Positions 23,101-33,309 of a DNA stretch of 64,000 nucleotides are shown here, one piece after another. The stretch's first letter is position 1; each line of letters begins with the position of its first letter. Origin of the DNA: Anniella stebbinsi (Eukaryota > Chordata > Lepidosauria > Squamata > Anniellidae); the NCBI GenBank assembly GCA_029215795.1, contig JARDYH010000001.1, positions 115,470,533 to 115,534,532 of the forward strand, in the 5' to 3' direction. The notes under the pieces were generated by a model. That model was not told the origin of the DNA. It did no database searches and saw only the letters and a program-made list of their open reading frames with translations. The position numbers and the translations under genes were made by a program.

Positions 23101-23931
23101 CCATATTGTCTGTATCTCTTTTTTCATTTTCTCAACAATATTTTTATAATTTAAAATCTTTGTATCCATTCTCCATCTCTTTGCTTCTCTATAATCTTTC
23201 TTCATTTTAATATCCATACTCATTAATGCATGATCCGTGACTTTAATAACTCCTATTTCACAATCTATGATCTTAGAAATCAATTTCTTTGAAACAAAAA
23301 TGTAATCAATCCTAGAATAACTCTTATACTTCGGTGAATAAAAGGTGTATTTCCTTTCTTCCCCTTTTATTAACCTCCAAACATCTACTAATTCTTTTTC
23401 AACCATCACTTTACTTAAACCAGTTTTACCACCACCTTTAAGATTTCTCATTATATTATCTTTATCCTTATCTTTATCCATCACCATATTAAAGTCACCA
23501 GTCATCACAATATTCCTTTTCCCCATGTCTCCCACAGCTTTAAAAACTTTATCATAAAATTCCATCTGTTTTTCATTTGGGGCATAAACATTAATCAATA
23601 CATATTCCTCCTCCCCCACAGTACAATATATTAAGAAATATCTTCCCATTTTGTCCCTCTTCACTTTTTCTATATTGATAACACATTTTTTAGAAATTAT
23701 TATCGCTACTCGTCTCGCTTTAGAAGTCCCATATGCCTTCTCATAAACGCCCACATCCCTCATTTTAAGCTCATTTACACCTTCTTTCGATTGATGAGTT
23801 TCTTGTAAAGATATTGTATCTGCTTTTTGTTTATTTAACATTGCTTCTATCCTCTTCCTTTTAATAACAGTTCCCAGGCCCTTAACATTTAAAGTTGCAA
23901 TTCTTAATTTATTTTCCATCTTCACAATCAT
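20145..23931 (-). pseudogene. L1 ORF2 protein (endonuclease-reverse transcriptase), frameshifted
   Basis: ORF2p nicks target DNA and copies L1 RNA at the nick. The APE-type endonuclease is at 23931-~23220: RIATLNVKGLG, SLQETHQS, INVYAPNEKQ, VMTGDFNMVMD, YSRIDYIFVSKK and the terminal VTDHALMSMD carry the expected N, E, Y, D/N and D/H residues. The RT follows in new frames: KSPGLDGLGPEYYK and SYRPVSLINQDSKI (22660-22193), then RQGCPLSLILFA, the catalytic FADDTLLTL and LQVNWGKSEMM (22116-21532). The C-terminal part (21431-20145) contains the zinc-knuckle-like C-x3-C-x7-H-x4-C (CWRGCQEVGTYFHMWWTC). Three frame changes, near 22660-22700, 22116-22193 and 21431-21532, separate the pieces; total length (about 1260 codons) is normal. 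The catalytic boxes themselves are intact. Confidence 0.94.
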
Positions 23932-24131
23932 AATACTCTTTATTGGTCTCCATCTGTGTTACATATAACTCCCCTCCCCCCCACACTTACTCCAAATTTC
24001 TCCCCCCTCATCACCAGGATCTTCCTGGGCAATAGTTCCCAAACCCTTTTAGAACTCTTCCGGGGGGGGGGGAGGCGACTTCACCACCCTGGAGCAACAG
24101 TAGATCCTCCTCTCCCTTTAATTCTCTTCTT

Positions 24132-25112
24132 CTATCCCTTTTTAATCCAAAACTCAGTCACAGAAGAAGAACAAGGGCGTCCTGCTGCCCCTTGTTCTTC
24201 TTCTTCTTCTTGTCCTCCATCTGCAGCTTCGTCGATCAGGCCCAACTTCTCCAGCAATTCCATCCCTTGCTCACACGATGTTATTCTGTGTTGTTTCCCC
24301 TGCCACACAAATCTCAGAAATACTGGGTAACCCCAGCTATAAGCAATAGCCTTCTTCCGCAGGGTCACTGTACACATTCTCACACTTTTCCGCCATTGAA
24401 TGGTTTGAGGACAAAAGTCATTATAGACCTATATTGGTGTTGATTGAAGCATCGGTTGGCCAGCACGTTTAATTGCTTGCATTAACTTTTCTTTTTTATA
24501 GTAATTTGCAAATTTAACAATTATGTCCCTTGGAAGCATCCCCCTTCTCTTGTTTCCAACTCTATGGATCCTTTCAATATCCGCATCTTCCCAAGCCGTT
24601 TGGCGGTCCATCTCCTTAATCCATTCTGTTATCTTGTCTCTCAATATCTTTGGGTTTTCCACCTGCTGTTCCTGGAAGGCTCTGATTCGAATATTTACTC
24701 TTCTATCTCTATCCTCCATAGCAATTAGACGCAAATCAATATCCTGTAATTTGATTCCTTGTTGTTTGCTTATCTCCTTATTCTCCTCTGTTTGCTTCTC
24801 CAAAGATGTTAGTTTCTCCACTACAGCTTGAAAGCCAGTTAGAATCTCCTTTTGGGAGTTAAAAATCTCTTTTTTGACCTCTTTCATAAGATTCTCCTCC
24901 TGCTTCGCCAAACCATCATTCAGCATGGCTTTAATATTAGCCAGTAATTCCACTGACGGCATCTGTTGACATTCCTGTGGCTTCGGAACAGCTCCTGGCT
25001 TTGTTCCAGCTTTATGGTTGCCACTTCTGGTTTGAGACGGAGCCGCTTTCTCTTGTGTTTTCTCAGACATAATTCTGGTAAGCCGATCTAAGTTTTTATC
25101 AGAAGGATGCAA
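24132..25112 (-). pseudogene. L1 ORF1 protein (RNA-binding chaperone), one premature stop
   Basis: ORF1p coats L1 RNA as a trimer and acts as a nucleic-acid chaperone. The frame starts at 25112 (MHPSDKNLDRLT), with an alternative Met 14 codons later (MSEKTQEK). A basic, low-complexity N-terminus is followed by a heptad-rich coiled coil (about residues 70-135: EKLTSLEKQTEENKEISKQQ region). The RRM follows, with DRDRRVNIRIRAF, ADIERIHRVG and RDIIVKFANYYKKEKLM, and then a C-terminal domain with AYSWGYPVFLRF. A single in-frame TAG at 24429-24431 interrupts it after about 227 codons, and the same frame then stays open to 24132. It ends in an acidic QEEEEEQG tract. Intact length would be about 326 residues, normal for L1 ORF1p. 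One lesion in an otherwise open frame points to recent loss. Confidence 0.92.
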
Positions 25113-25445
25113 TCTTGTTTTCCTTGCCCACTTAGGAGATTATTCAAGTCTTAAAATCTTCATTATCCCTTTTAAAACACTTAGGTATGAAAGAAGGATA
25201 TATCCTCTGCAGTTTTATTTTCAAAATGCCAGTTCCTGGCAGCTAGCCCAGATTCTTTATCTGCTTTGGCCACTGTTTGCATATTCCTCCCCCCTCCAAT
25301 GCAACATAACTTCGAATTTATAAATCCGTTTTATAACTTAGAGTCCGTGCTCTCAAAGATAGGGATTTTTTGTTTTAATTTTCTCTGCTCCGGGAGAGCT
25401 AAAAAAGTCCACCGATCACTCCATAGCCGAAGCCACGCCCCCCCA
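25113..25445 (-). promoter_or_regulatory. L1 5' UTR / internal promoter region
   Basis: This lies between the 5' duplication and ORF1. The 5' end starts with a G-run and a GCGTGGCTTCGGCTATGGAG-type sequence, GC-richer than the rest. L1 elements carry an internal RNA polymerase II promoter here; that activity is inferred. Transcription would run antisense to DMD. Confidence 0.65.
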
Positions 25446-25460
25446 TACACATTCATGTTT
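25446..25460. repeat. L1 target-site duplication, right copy
   Basis: TACACATTCATGTTT, identical to 19970-19984; it adjoins the 5' end of the L1 and shows the element is not 5'-truncated by much, if at all. Confidence 0.93.
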
Positions 25461-26519
25461 GAGAGTTAGAGATCTTTTCATGGGAAACCACTATCTACAA
25501 GAAATGTATGCAGAGCCCTCCCTTTAAGCAGACTATGTTAGGGAAGAAGTTGCGATGATTCTGCCATTTTGTGTGTAGGCTAAGATACAGAAGTGTGCAG
25601 TAGCCAATACTGGAGTTGGGGTATGTGGAATACCTCTTCATATTCTGAAGAGCCTGAGTAATGGAAGTAGCTTCTAGGATGTCTACAGTACTTCCCACAA
25701 CTACCACAGCTATGTACTGATGACACCAGACTATTCTTCATTGCTAAGGTCAATTGGTGAATCCATCATGCTTGGATATGTGCAAAAGACTCCTGAGTAA
25801 ACTTAGCAGTCTTGTCATTGTCCCGAATGTCATGCCTCCTCTGTAGGAATCCTCTTCAGAGGAAGGTGTAGAGCCCCTAGAAGCAAATCACAACAATGAT
25901 AAGCAGCCCATGCCAGGAGATGGCCCAGGAGCAGTGTGAGCCTTTGGGAAGTTGTCTGCAGCCCCATCTCTGCAGGTGGAGGAGAAATCTGATTCTGAGA
26001 TGGAGGCCTAGCCCTCAAGAGTTGCAGCGTCTCAAGAGACATACCAAAACCATCTCTGTGAGAAGTTGCAGAGGAAGACTGCTTGTGAGTAAAGAACTCC
26101 TTATGAAAGGACCCTCCTCACAAGGAGGACTTCATCCAGACACCTCTGATATGCTGCAACTGTACTTGGGTGTGATCTGAGAGACTTGCCTATATAACCC
26201 TTCAGTTCAGGTCTGCTAGCTGCTGAAACAACACCTTTATCCTAGCACTTTGAAGTCATGTTTCCTTGATGTTGTTCCTTCTTGCACTAATATCTAGTGA
26301 TGCTGATTCCTGATAAGATCCTTTTCGTGAACTGTCCTTTTTCTAGGACTGTTAATACTATGCTTTGACCTTTTTCTTGTTTACTGACTTTGCGAAAGGG
26401 ATTTGCCCCTGGTTTGTTGCAGGGTTGAGCCCAACGTATAGCAGGACACAGTCATGGGTTGTGTTTCCATAAACACAGGAAGCACAGTAGGAGTAAGCTC
26501 ACTATTCCCACAATGGAGG
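25461..26519. other. DMD: Unassigned intron
   Basis: No recognised gene or repeat. 25830-26180 is less AT-rich with short overlapping open frames and no domain. Confidence 0.45.
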
Positions 26520-26529
26520 TGAGTAAGTT

Positions 26530-26800
26530 CTCCAAATATCTGTGTTAAACTGCTGCTATTTAACTTGTTAGCAAATGACCTGGAGTTAGTGTTCAGCAGT
26601 GAAGTGGCCAAATGTGCAGATGACACCAAATAACTCAGGATTGTAAATAGCTCCAAAGCAGATTGTGAGGAGTTCCAAATGATTTCTCCAAACTTGCTGG
26701 GTGGTCAAAATAAAATAGCAAATGAGATTTAGTGTCAGTGAGTACAAAGTGAGGTGCATTTGGGCAAAACGTTCTAATTTCATATATACCTTAGCTGTGA
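26530..26800 (+). mobile_element. CR1 LINE RT fragment
   Basis: The + strand reads LLFNLLANDLELVFSSEVAK and then CADDTK, corresponding to the CR1 RT segment LFNIFINDL...KFADDTK, followed by KADCEEFQ and SEVHLGK as in other CR1 copies. Stops interrupt it and both ends are missing. Confidence 0.8.
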
Positions 26801-27462
26801 CCAACCAGGCAATAGAACTTGTGATGCACTGTTTATAGGTAAATAAGATACTGTTAAGATTCCCTATATACAGTCCTACAGTGCTATGGCTATTGTGGTA
26901 CACGCTGGATACTTCCGTATGGGCATGAGAACATGTACAGTTTTCCACTGCCATGGTTCCTCTCATTAGCATGTTTGATACTGTGCTAGTGGCACCCAGC
27001 CTCTTAGAGAGTACATCATTTGCATATTTTGTACTCATGCTGTTGGGAGCAACAACATGGGTAGAAGCTTCTCATTTTCCTGGACCATCACGGGAGCAAC
27101 TGTGGAGGCCATTAAGACAAAGTGCAAAGCCACACGCCTCTTGAAGAATGGTCTGTGGAAGGAAGCAGATCCAACAAGAGAAGTTGTTGAGCTGATGGGG
27201 AAAATACACAGGATCGATCAACAACCTCACAGTCAGAGATAGAGATGACAGTACCCTCATGTCTCAGGGAGCTGACAACTTGTTGCAATCCTACTTTGAC
27301 TTGATTGCCCCTCTCAGGCTCTGCCCCTTGAAAGGGATAGTCCTCAGACCTAGACACTTTTATTTTTCCCTGGAGTCATGGCGTGGTTTGGAAGCATTTG
27401 GCTTATGGAGTTTCTGGCTGTAAGGTTTGGGTTTATGTCAGGGTTGGTGTCCAATGTAACTG

Positions 27463-27501
<39 letters not shown>

Positions 27502-27600
27502 CTCCCATTGGAGGTAATATCAGTGTGTGTGTGTGTCTTGTGTTTCTGATTTTGATTGGGAAACTGTGTAAGGGAAAAGGATTTAAAAGATGTGTAATTT
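26801..27600. other. DMD: Unassigned intron with AT and GT microsatellites
   Basis: Includes a (TA)n tract at 27465-27499 and (GT)n at 27523-27536. The segment 27040-27360 has a non-AT-rich composition and overlapping short frames on both strands, without a recognisable domain. Confidence 0.45.
27465..27499. repeat. (AT)n microsatellite, about 35 bp
   Basis: Uninterrupted AT dinucleotides, followed 24 bp later by a shorter GT tract. Confidence 0.98.
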
Positions 27601-27619
27601 GGCCTTAATCATAGCACCT

Positions 27620-27990
27620 TCATAGCACCTTCCCTCTGAAATCCTGCACTTTGCCTATACCAGATGATCCCGACGCTGAGGAGGGAGTGTGGGATTTCTG
27701 GGTGGCCATCCAGGTACCAGAGCTGCTCCCTGCCCTCTTCCTGGAGGAAGGCAACCAATCGCCATTTGCCTTCCACAAGGCACCTCCCCCAGATTGACCC
27801 TGGTGTGACATCAGACTGCAGATGCACCGTACTGATGTCACTATGATTGAAAAAATCAGGATAAATTCATGACTTTTCAGTCCGCAGTTTTGTGGGTGGT
27901 TGTGAGGCTGCACCTGTGTCATTTAACTGATGGAGCGTGGATCCGCAGCCACTGCAGAACATTCCCCATATATAGACAGCCCCATAGTTA
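27620..27990. repeat. MITE-like element ending ATATATAGACAGCCCC
   Basis: The right end CCCCATATATAGACAGCCCC is the inverted form of the left end at 14579 (GGGGCTGTCTCTATATGAGG). Internal words GTCATTTAACTGATGGAGCG, GGATCCGCAG and CCACTGCAG resemble the 1032-1146 and 14579 copies. The left end is uncertain. Confidence 0.5.
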
Positions 27991-28590
27991 TCGGAGCCCC
28001 ATCCATGTCTGAATTTAGTAAACCTGCTTTGTCTTCAAATATTATTAAACACAAAAGTGGCTGTTTTAAGGTATAAGAAGTGTGACTTGAAGTAGTATGT
28101 GTTTAGGAAAAAAAACCCTTCACTCCCCCATCATGTTCTGATACATTGAATTTATTAATTTTACAGGTGAAGTGAATTTCTCACAGTTTCTTTTCATTAC
28201 AAGCCTTGTTTATGAGTAAACTGAAAGCATTTAAAGACCTACTATGTTCTGTTCCTCACTTCTCGCACAAATAAAATGGAAATGTGAATTAATAATAACA
28301 GAAAATGAGAGAAAATCGTTGCTCCCCAACTTGTATTGCAAAATACGGTACTGCAGAATACGAAACTTGACATTATTTTAGGAACCTTACAATTTGTTAT
28401 GAAAAAGCACAAGTTTCAGAAGCCTGACATTAATAGAATTTAACAAAACCTTGTAAGAACCAAGCTCCTCATGTATTTATGCACTTAATCTAACCTATAA
28501 TCTGCCAGTTCCAAGATTTGGGGCCCTTTGGACAGGATGGTCTCAGTAAACTCTTCCCTCTTTTCACCTTTATCACTGTTGCTGTCTTTC
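27991..28590. other. DMD: Unassigned AT-rich intron
   Basis: Nothing recognised. Confidence 0.5.
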
Positions 28591-28599
28591 TCTGGGCTC

Positions 28600-28751
28600 A
28601 ATATGTATATATGCAGTTTGGTTTTAGGTTTTTATGGGGTAAAATTTTGTATATTGTTTTTTTAATGTTCAATGTTTTTAATTTTTGTAAACTGCCCAGA
28701 GAGCTTCGGTTATGAGGCAGTACATAAATGTAAATCATCATCATCATCATC
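28600..28751 (+). mobile_element. L2-like LINE 3' tail with (ATC)n end
   Basis: TTTTTGTAAACTGCCCAGAG then AGCTTCGGTTATGAGGCAGT is a diverged copy of the tail at 960-1010. It runs into an ATC trinucleotide tract (28734-28751) instead of AATAAATA. Confidence 0.85.
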
Positions 28752-29284
28752 TGCATAACTGCCCAGAGAGAGAGAGCACAAGGATGCTGCTCTGTTTATT
28801 CCATTTACTCCCTCAATTTATGTCTTTCATGTACCCTTTTATTAATTTCCTATTCTTTCCTATTCAAGCTTCCTATTATTAATTTCTGTAACATTTTCCA
28901 GTGTGCAAAGTACTTTACACATTCTTATCCAATTTGAAGCAAAGGGGATGAGATTTAACAATCCACAGAGTATAGGTAAGCATGCAGTGGAAATAATTTA
29001 AGATTTCATGTGATAAGTAAATGAGAACTTTGGAGAATGACCCCAATATAAGATTATTGCTGACTTCACTTTCAGAAGAAGATAATGTAAATGATTTATC
29101 TTTTGTCTGTGAATGAGCCCCCAGGTAGCTGTTATAAGCTGAAAATTGGTCTTTGGAAATGGAATTTATGAAGAAATTTCAGTGGCACAGTAAAAAGAGA
29201 AAAAGAAGCAATCTTAAGTAATTCATAATAAACTTGAAAAGAGAGAAACTATGTTTTGAGATTTCAGATTTAACCTACAAACTT
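28752..29284. other. DMD: Unassigned AT-rich intron
   Basis: Nothing recognised apart from a short AG tract near 28769. Confidence 0.5.
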
Positions 29285-29375
29285 ACACATACTTACCTGG
29301 AAGTACATCCTATTGAATTCAGTTGTGCTTACTTCTGAGTAGATGTGTATAGTAATGCACTGCCATGGCTACAAT
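29285..29375. repeat. Dispersed repeat with CTTACTTCTGAGTAGA motif
   Basis: TACCTGGAAGTACATCCTAT, TGAATTCAGT and GCTTACTTCTGAGTAGATGT, then GCACTG, form a near-palindromic repeat of a type common in reptile genomes. Related copies lie near 37885-37960 and 45480-45570. Confidence 0.6.
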
Positions 29376-29484
29376 TCTGCCATTTAAAATAGAATAAGGG
29401 AACTCTTAAACAATTTGCCATGCCATTTTCCAATTTAAATTACTTCAGATTGTCTGTTTTTTTAAAAGTAATTAAAAACACACT

Positions 29485-29585
29485 CCTATGCATGTTTAGA
29501 CAGAAACAGGTCCTACAGTTCACAGCATTCTGCACCCAGCATGCTGGGGAATGTAGGGCTTTATTTTTGTCTAAACATGCATAGG
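29485..29585. repeat. Palindromic MITE with 18-bp perfect terminal arms
   Basis: CCTATGCATGTTTAGACA (29485-29502) pairs exactly with TGTCTAAACATGCATAGG (29568-29585). The centre has CCCAGCATGCTGGGGAATG and GTAGGGCTT against GTCCTACAG. It is about 101 bp, without coding capacity. Confidence 0.85.
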
Positions 29586-29839
29586 ATAACACTCTAAATG
29601 TAAGAATGTGAGGAATATTACACTACTTGCCAATTACCATTCATCCCCTATGCTTGGATTTCATATAAAAGGTATGAATTGTTATTCTATATTGCTTCAT
29701 CCTCTGCTCTGGTATTACATTCTTGTTAACATATCACTATTCTGTCACACCTCTTAACTTACAAATGTATATGTATGGCAAGTTATACTGCACAATTATA
29801 TTGTTCATGGAGTATTTTTAATCTCCATATATGTCTCTG

Positions 29840-30235
29840 AGCCATCACACCAGCGATTTATCGCACTCTTGCCATGCCTGGTATGTGTTTTTGCAGCACA
29901 GTACTGACATGACGTCGTCCCTGTCCTGCGCTAATCTTGCCTTTTCCCCTCCGTTTTCATCTGATTTTGGAGCAGGGAAAGTCTGTTTTTTTTCCCTCCA
30001 TGCGAAAGAAAGCCACTCCTCCACTCCGTGTATTGCTGTTCTTGCACTATATTGGGCAGTCCCATTTTTTGTTGGAGGCATTTGTGTCGAAGGGCGGTGT
30101 CACTGACAAAAGAGGAGGGCGGGGTGGTTTTCCGCTCAACTGTGAAGGGGGAGGAAGGGCGCCTGAACAGGCTGCCACCTGTGACTTGGTCCCATAACAC
30201 TCTGTGGTTCTTACTCCTGAGTAGGCATGTTTAGG
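29840..30235. repeat. GC-richer unassigned repeat-like segment
   Basis: It stands out from AT-rich surroundings, with overlapping frames on both strands of 70-90 residues but no domain. It ends near TTCTTACTCCTGAGTAGGCA, the same motif as the 29285 repeat, so one such repeat may adjoin it. Confidence 0.4.
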
Positions 30236-31155
30236 TTTCCTGACCAGAACCATGTTGGCTTCCCTTTGCCATGCCAACATTGACCACAAACATCTCCAAA
30301 AACTAATTGTAATACTTTCACTTCACTTACTTTGTTTAATATGATCTTAGGGAAAAGCATAGTCTGTTGTTTTACCATACATGTATAGTTTCAGGCTGCC
30401 ATGCTATTGTATTTGCACAGAAATAATAATAATAAAAAAATAAATACAAAAAAGTAACTGCAGGGGAAGGAGAATGTAGAGGGCGGGGCGGGAGATTTCT
30501 CCAGCATAGTAGCGATACAAGTGAAAAGATACATGAGCTTAAACAGCTCAACAACATGAAAGTGCCCAGCACTCAACTCGCTAAGGAAACGGAGGGGGAA
30601 ACCGCAGATGCAAACCGGGGGGAAAAAGTAGGTGTGATGAAGCCCTCTGTTACCATGCATGAAGTATCAGCATCTATAATAGGTTTAAATAATACACCTT
30701 TGCAATATAACATACCTTTAAAAACTTGAAAGAACATTGTAAGGGTATGAGTATGAAATTGTGACAGGTGCTTTTTTACTCTCTGGGGAAAAATGAAATT
30801 TCACTGTGGGAGAGTTACCATAATCTTGGTTAATTCAATAATATTTTTTTCTTGGTGCATTATGTAGTGTTTCTGGAAATCCTGAGGCATGATAGACATT
30901 TCATGAAACAGACTTGCTGTTTTCAATGTCAATTGAATGTTTTATGTATTTGAAATAAACAATGTTATGTGAGTCCAACATTAAAAAGTTTTTCAACAGT
31001 GTAAGCAAGATATGAAATGTATATAAGTAGTCAGAGAGAAGTCTATATACTCATAATGTATATGAGCGGTCAGAGAAAATTCTGAATGGTGAGAGTTGAT
31101 TTTTGCTATCTGGGTTTCATTAGCTTGCATCTGATTGCAGAACCAATGACTAAAC
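30236..31155. other. DMD: Unassigned AT-rich intron
   Basis: Nothing recognised beyond an AATAAT/AAAATAAATA-rich patch at 30420-30450. Confidence 0.5.
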
Positions 31156-31293
31156 AGAGGTGGGCATCTTGTGGCACTCTTGATAGTTTGAACGATAATT
31201 TCCATAATCCTTCATTATTGGGTATACTGGATAGGGGTGTTGGGAATTGTAGATCAAAAACCTCTGGAGTACCACAAATTGTCCATCCCTGAG
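31156..31293. repeat. hAT-like MITE (AGGTGGGCA...TGTCCATCCCTG)
   Basis: The ends AGAGGTGGGCATCTTGTGGC and CCACAAATTGTCCATCCCTG are inverted copies, and the interior (GGGAATTGTAGATCAAAAAC, CTCTGGAGTACC) mirrors the left side. The layout matches the abundant reptilian palindromic elements starting CAGGGGTGGGCAA. Confidence 0.75.
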
Positions 31294-31430
31294 TTAAAAC
31301 AATGACACTTGAATTGAACTGATGGTGGTAGTTCTCATTGATTTCTAAGGTGCCTAACACTACTAGGATTTGTAAATATAATAATTAGAAGAAATGCATA
31401 CCCTGCATGCAGACTCATAACTTAAAGTAA

Positions 31431-31480
31431 GATTTGAGTTATGAGGGGAAGGGTAGATTTGAGTTATGAGGGGAAGGGTA
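31431..31480. repeat. Perfect tandem duplication of 25 bp
   Basis: Two identical copies of a unit starting GATTTGAGTTATGAGGGGAA, at 31431-31455 and 31456-31480. Confidence 0.95.
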
Positions 31481-31617
31481 GAAGAGAGGGAGTCAACTCA
31501 AAATGCAAGAGGAAAGAGATGAGATTTTAATAAATATTTAAGAGCTGAACCAGAAGGAACAAACTGAAGGTCAGGAGATAAAGTGTTCAGGAACTGTACC
31601 ATCAAATGAGTGACAGA

Positions 31618-31620
<3 letters not shown>

Positions 31621-31654
<34 letters not shown>
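31621..31654. repeat. (GT)17 microsatellite
   Basis: Uninterrupted GT dinucleotides. Confidence 0.98.
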
Positions 31655-31656
<2 letters not shown>

Positions 31657-32820
31657 GACAGTTTAAGAGCCCAGCACTGCTATAAGTTCAGTTTTAAGGC
31701 TCTATTCATACATTGGACCCTTCGTACATCAGCATGATTTTATGTATGTTACAGGACTATATTTAACTTTGAGTCCTTGCTGCCCTGTGAAATACATTTT
31801 ATTTTTATTTTATACTCATTGAGAAGAGCTCAAAGGCATCTTGCTGAAACTTACAGTAAAACCAAATTTGATTTTCCCTGACTTTCCCCTGAAGACGAAT
31901 GCCAGTTAAATGCCTGGGTTAACTTGACTGTAAATGCTTAAAAGGAGTATTGGAAATGAAAACTAAGACTGAATTTCTTTTTACATGCTAGTTGTTTTTT
32001 TAATGAGAGGTTTGCTGTACATTTAGATTATGATGTGTATGCAAAATATAAGGTTGTTATCTAAGCATTAAAATAAAAGTAAGGGTTTGTTTTGCTTATC
32101 AAATTTGTATAGAAGGACTATGACAGTGTTTTCCTCCATGGAGCCCTTGAAATGGTCCTGCAAAGGGAGAAATCAATTTTCATTGTAGCTCAGTAGCAAA
32201 AGAGTAATATTTTCTTAAACAACTTGAGCTGAATTATAGAGGTATTCCCTGACTTCATGGAAACATTAGGGCCTAGGATCCAACCAGGCATGATGGCAGC
32301 AGCTCTGCTTGTTCAAAGAAATGCCTGTTGCTTCAGCTGAATTATTTTGGCCAAGGAGGTAAGCATTCACTGCAGGGGAAGGAATCTATGCCTCTCAGGA
32401 CTACCTTAGAAAATGTTGAAGGAGAGGTGCTCTCACTGTGACCCTGTGAACTGCTGCCACTTTTTCCTGCTGGAAAGCAAGTGGCAGAAAAAGACAGAGT
32501 TGGCAATCCTAGAACCCAGTGCAGCATCTTTCCTTACCTGACACTGGGACTATTTGGAGGTCCTCTTCCCAGAAGGGATGATGTGTCCAGTGTCAGTTTC
32601 CTACTAGAGATGGTGGGGACTTGAAGTCACAGTTGTCAGAAGGAAAATAAATTCCACCGGTTCTGGAAGTTCCCTGCTACCTTTCCTTTCTCCTAAAGCA
32701 AAGTATACATCTTCTAAATAAGTAAGTATGTTTCTTGGCCTTGGAAGAGAAAGCATGTTGGTAATGTCAATTTCATGAGTGCCCTCAAGGCTTTGCTGCC
32801 ACCATCACATCTAAGTTGAC
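31655..32820. other. DMD: Unassigned AT-rich intron
   Basis: Nothing recognised. 32340-32720 is less AT-rich, with no recognisable domain. Confidence 0.5.
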
Positions 32821-32822
32821 AA

Positions 32823-33055
32823 CTTTATTTATTTATTTACTTTTATATTCCACCCAACAGTTGAAACTCTCTGAGCAGTTCACAAAATTTGAAACCATTA
32901 AATACAACAATATAATGAAACATAATATAAGAACTTCTAAAAGTTGAAAACACAATGAATCCAAAGTTTTAAAAAAAACACTTAGTAACAGCAATATAAA
33001 TGCATAAAAACACAATAACACACTGTTTAAAAAACCTGAAGACATAAATAATGCT
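32823..33055 (-). mobile_element. L2-like LINE 3' tail, antisense
   Basis: TTTATTTATTTATTTAC, TATATTCCACCCAACAGTTG and AAACTCTCTGAGCAGTTCAC are the complement of the tail at 800-1031, more diverged. ACAAAATTTGAAACCATTAA continues the 3' UTR. Confidence 0.85.
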
Positions 33056-33114
33056 TGGGGAGAAGAAAGATGCATTAAGATTGCTGGTGCAGGACCTGCC
33101 ACCTGCAAAACTGC

Positions 33115-33300
33115 TGTTGATATTTGATGTAGGATTCAGAGTGGAAGATTAGGAGCATGTTAATGGGCTTTTAGAGTGCCCATGTGTCCTCTCTTCGAGT
33201 GAAGAGTCCCCTATTTGAAAAGCTGCCATTGGATCGTCCTCTTGTTTGAAGGCATCCTTTATTTGAAGGGTTGCACTCTATAAGTCCAGTTTAAAGATGA
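33115..33300. repeat. Unnamed dispersed repeat B, copy 1
   Basis: CCCATGTGTCCTCTCTTCGA, AGTCCCCTATTTGAAAAGCT and AAGTCCAGTTTAAAGATGAA recur in order at 49780-50075 and 50870-51225. The family is unknown to me; three copies within one window support it. Confidence 0.65.
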
Positions 33301-33309
33301 ACAACAACA

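Larger units (their letters stand above)
19970..25460 (-). mobile_element. Full-length L1 retrotransposon, antisense, with 15-bp target-site duplication
   Basis: The insertion occupies about 19985-25445 on the - strand and is flanked by the identical sequence TACACATTCATGTTT at 19970-19984 and 25446-25460. It reads, on the - strand: a GC-rich 5' end (GGGGGGGCGTGGCTTCGGCT), a ~330-bp 5' UTR, ORF1 (25112-24132), a ~200-bp spacer, ORF2 (23931-20145), a short 3' UTR and a poly(A)-type end at 19981-19991. Total length near 5.46 kb is typical of vertebrate L1. ORF1 has one internal stop and ORF2 at least three frameshifts, so this copy cannot move by itself. The perfect duplication and intact domains indicate a young insertion. 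It is antisense to DMD. Confidence 0.95.

Noticed and set aside
32823..33055. TTTATTTATTTA tracts as independent microsatellites
   Set aside because: They are the complemented AATAAATA tails of L2-like LINE copies, as at 18521 and 51236.
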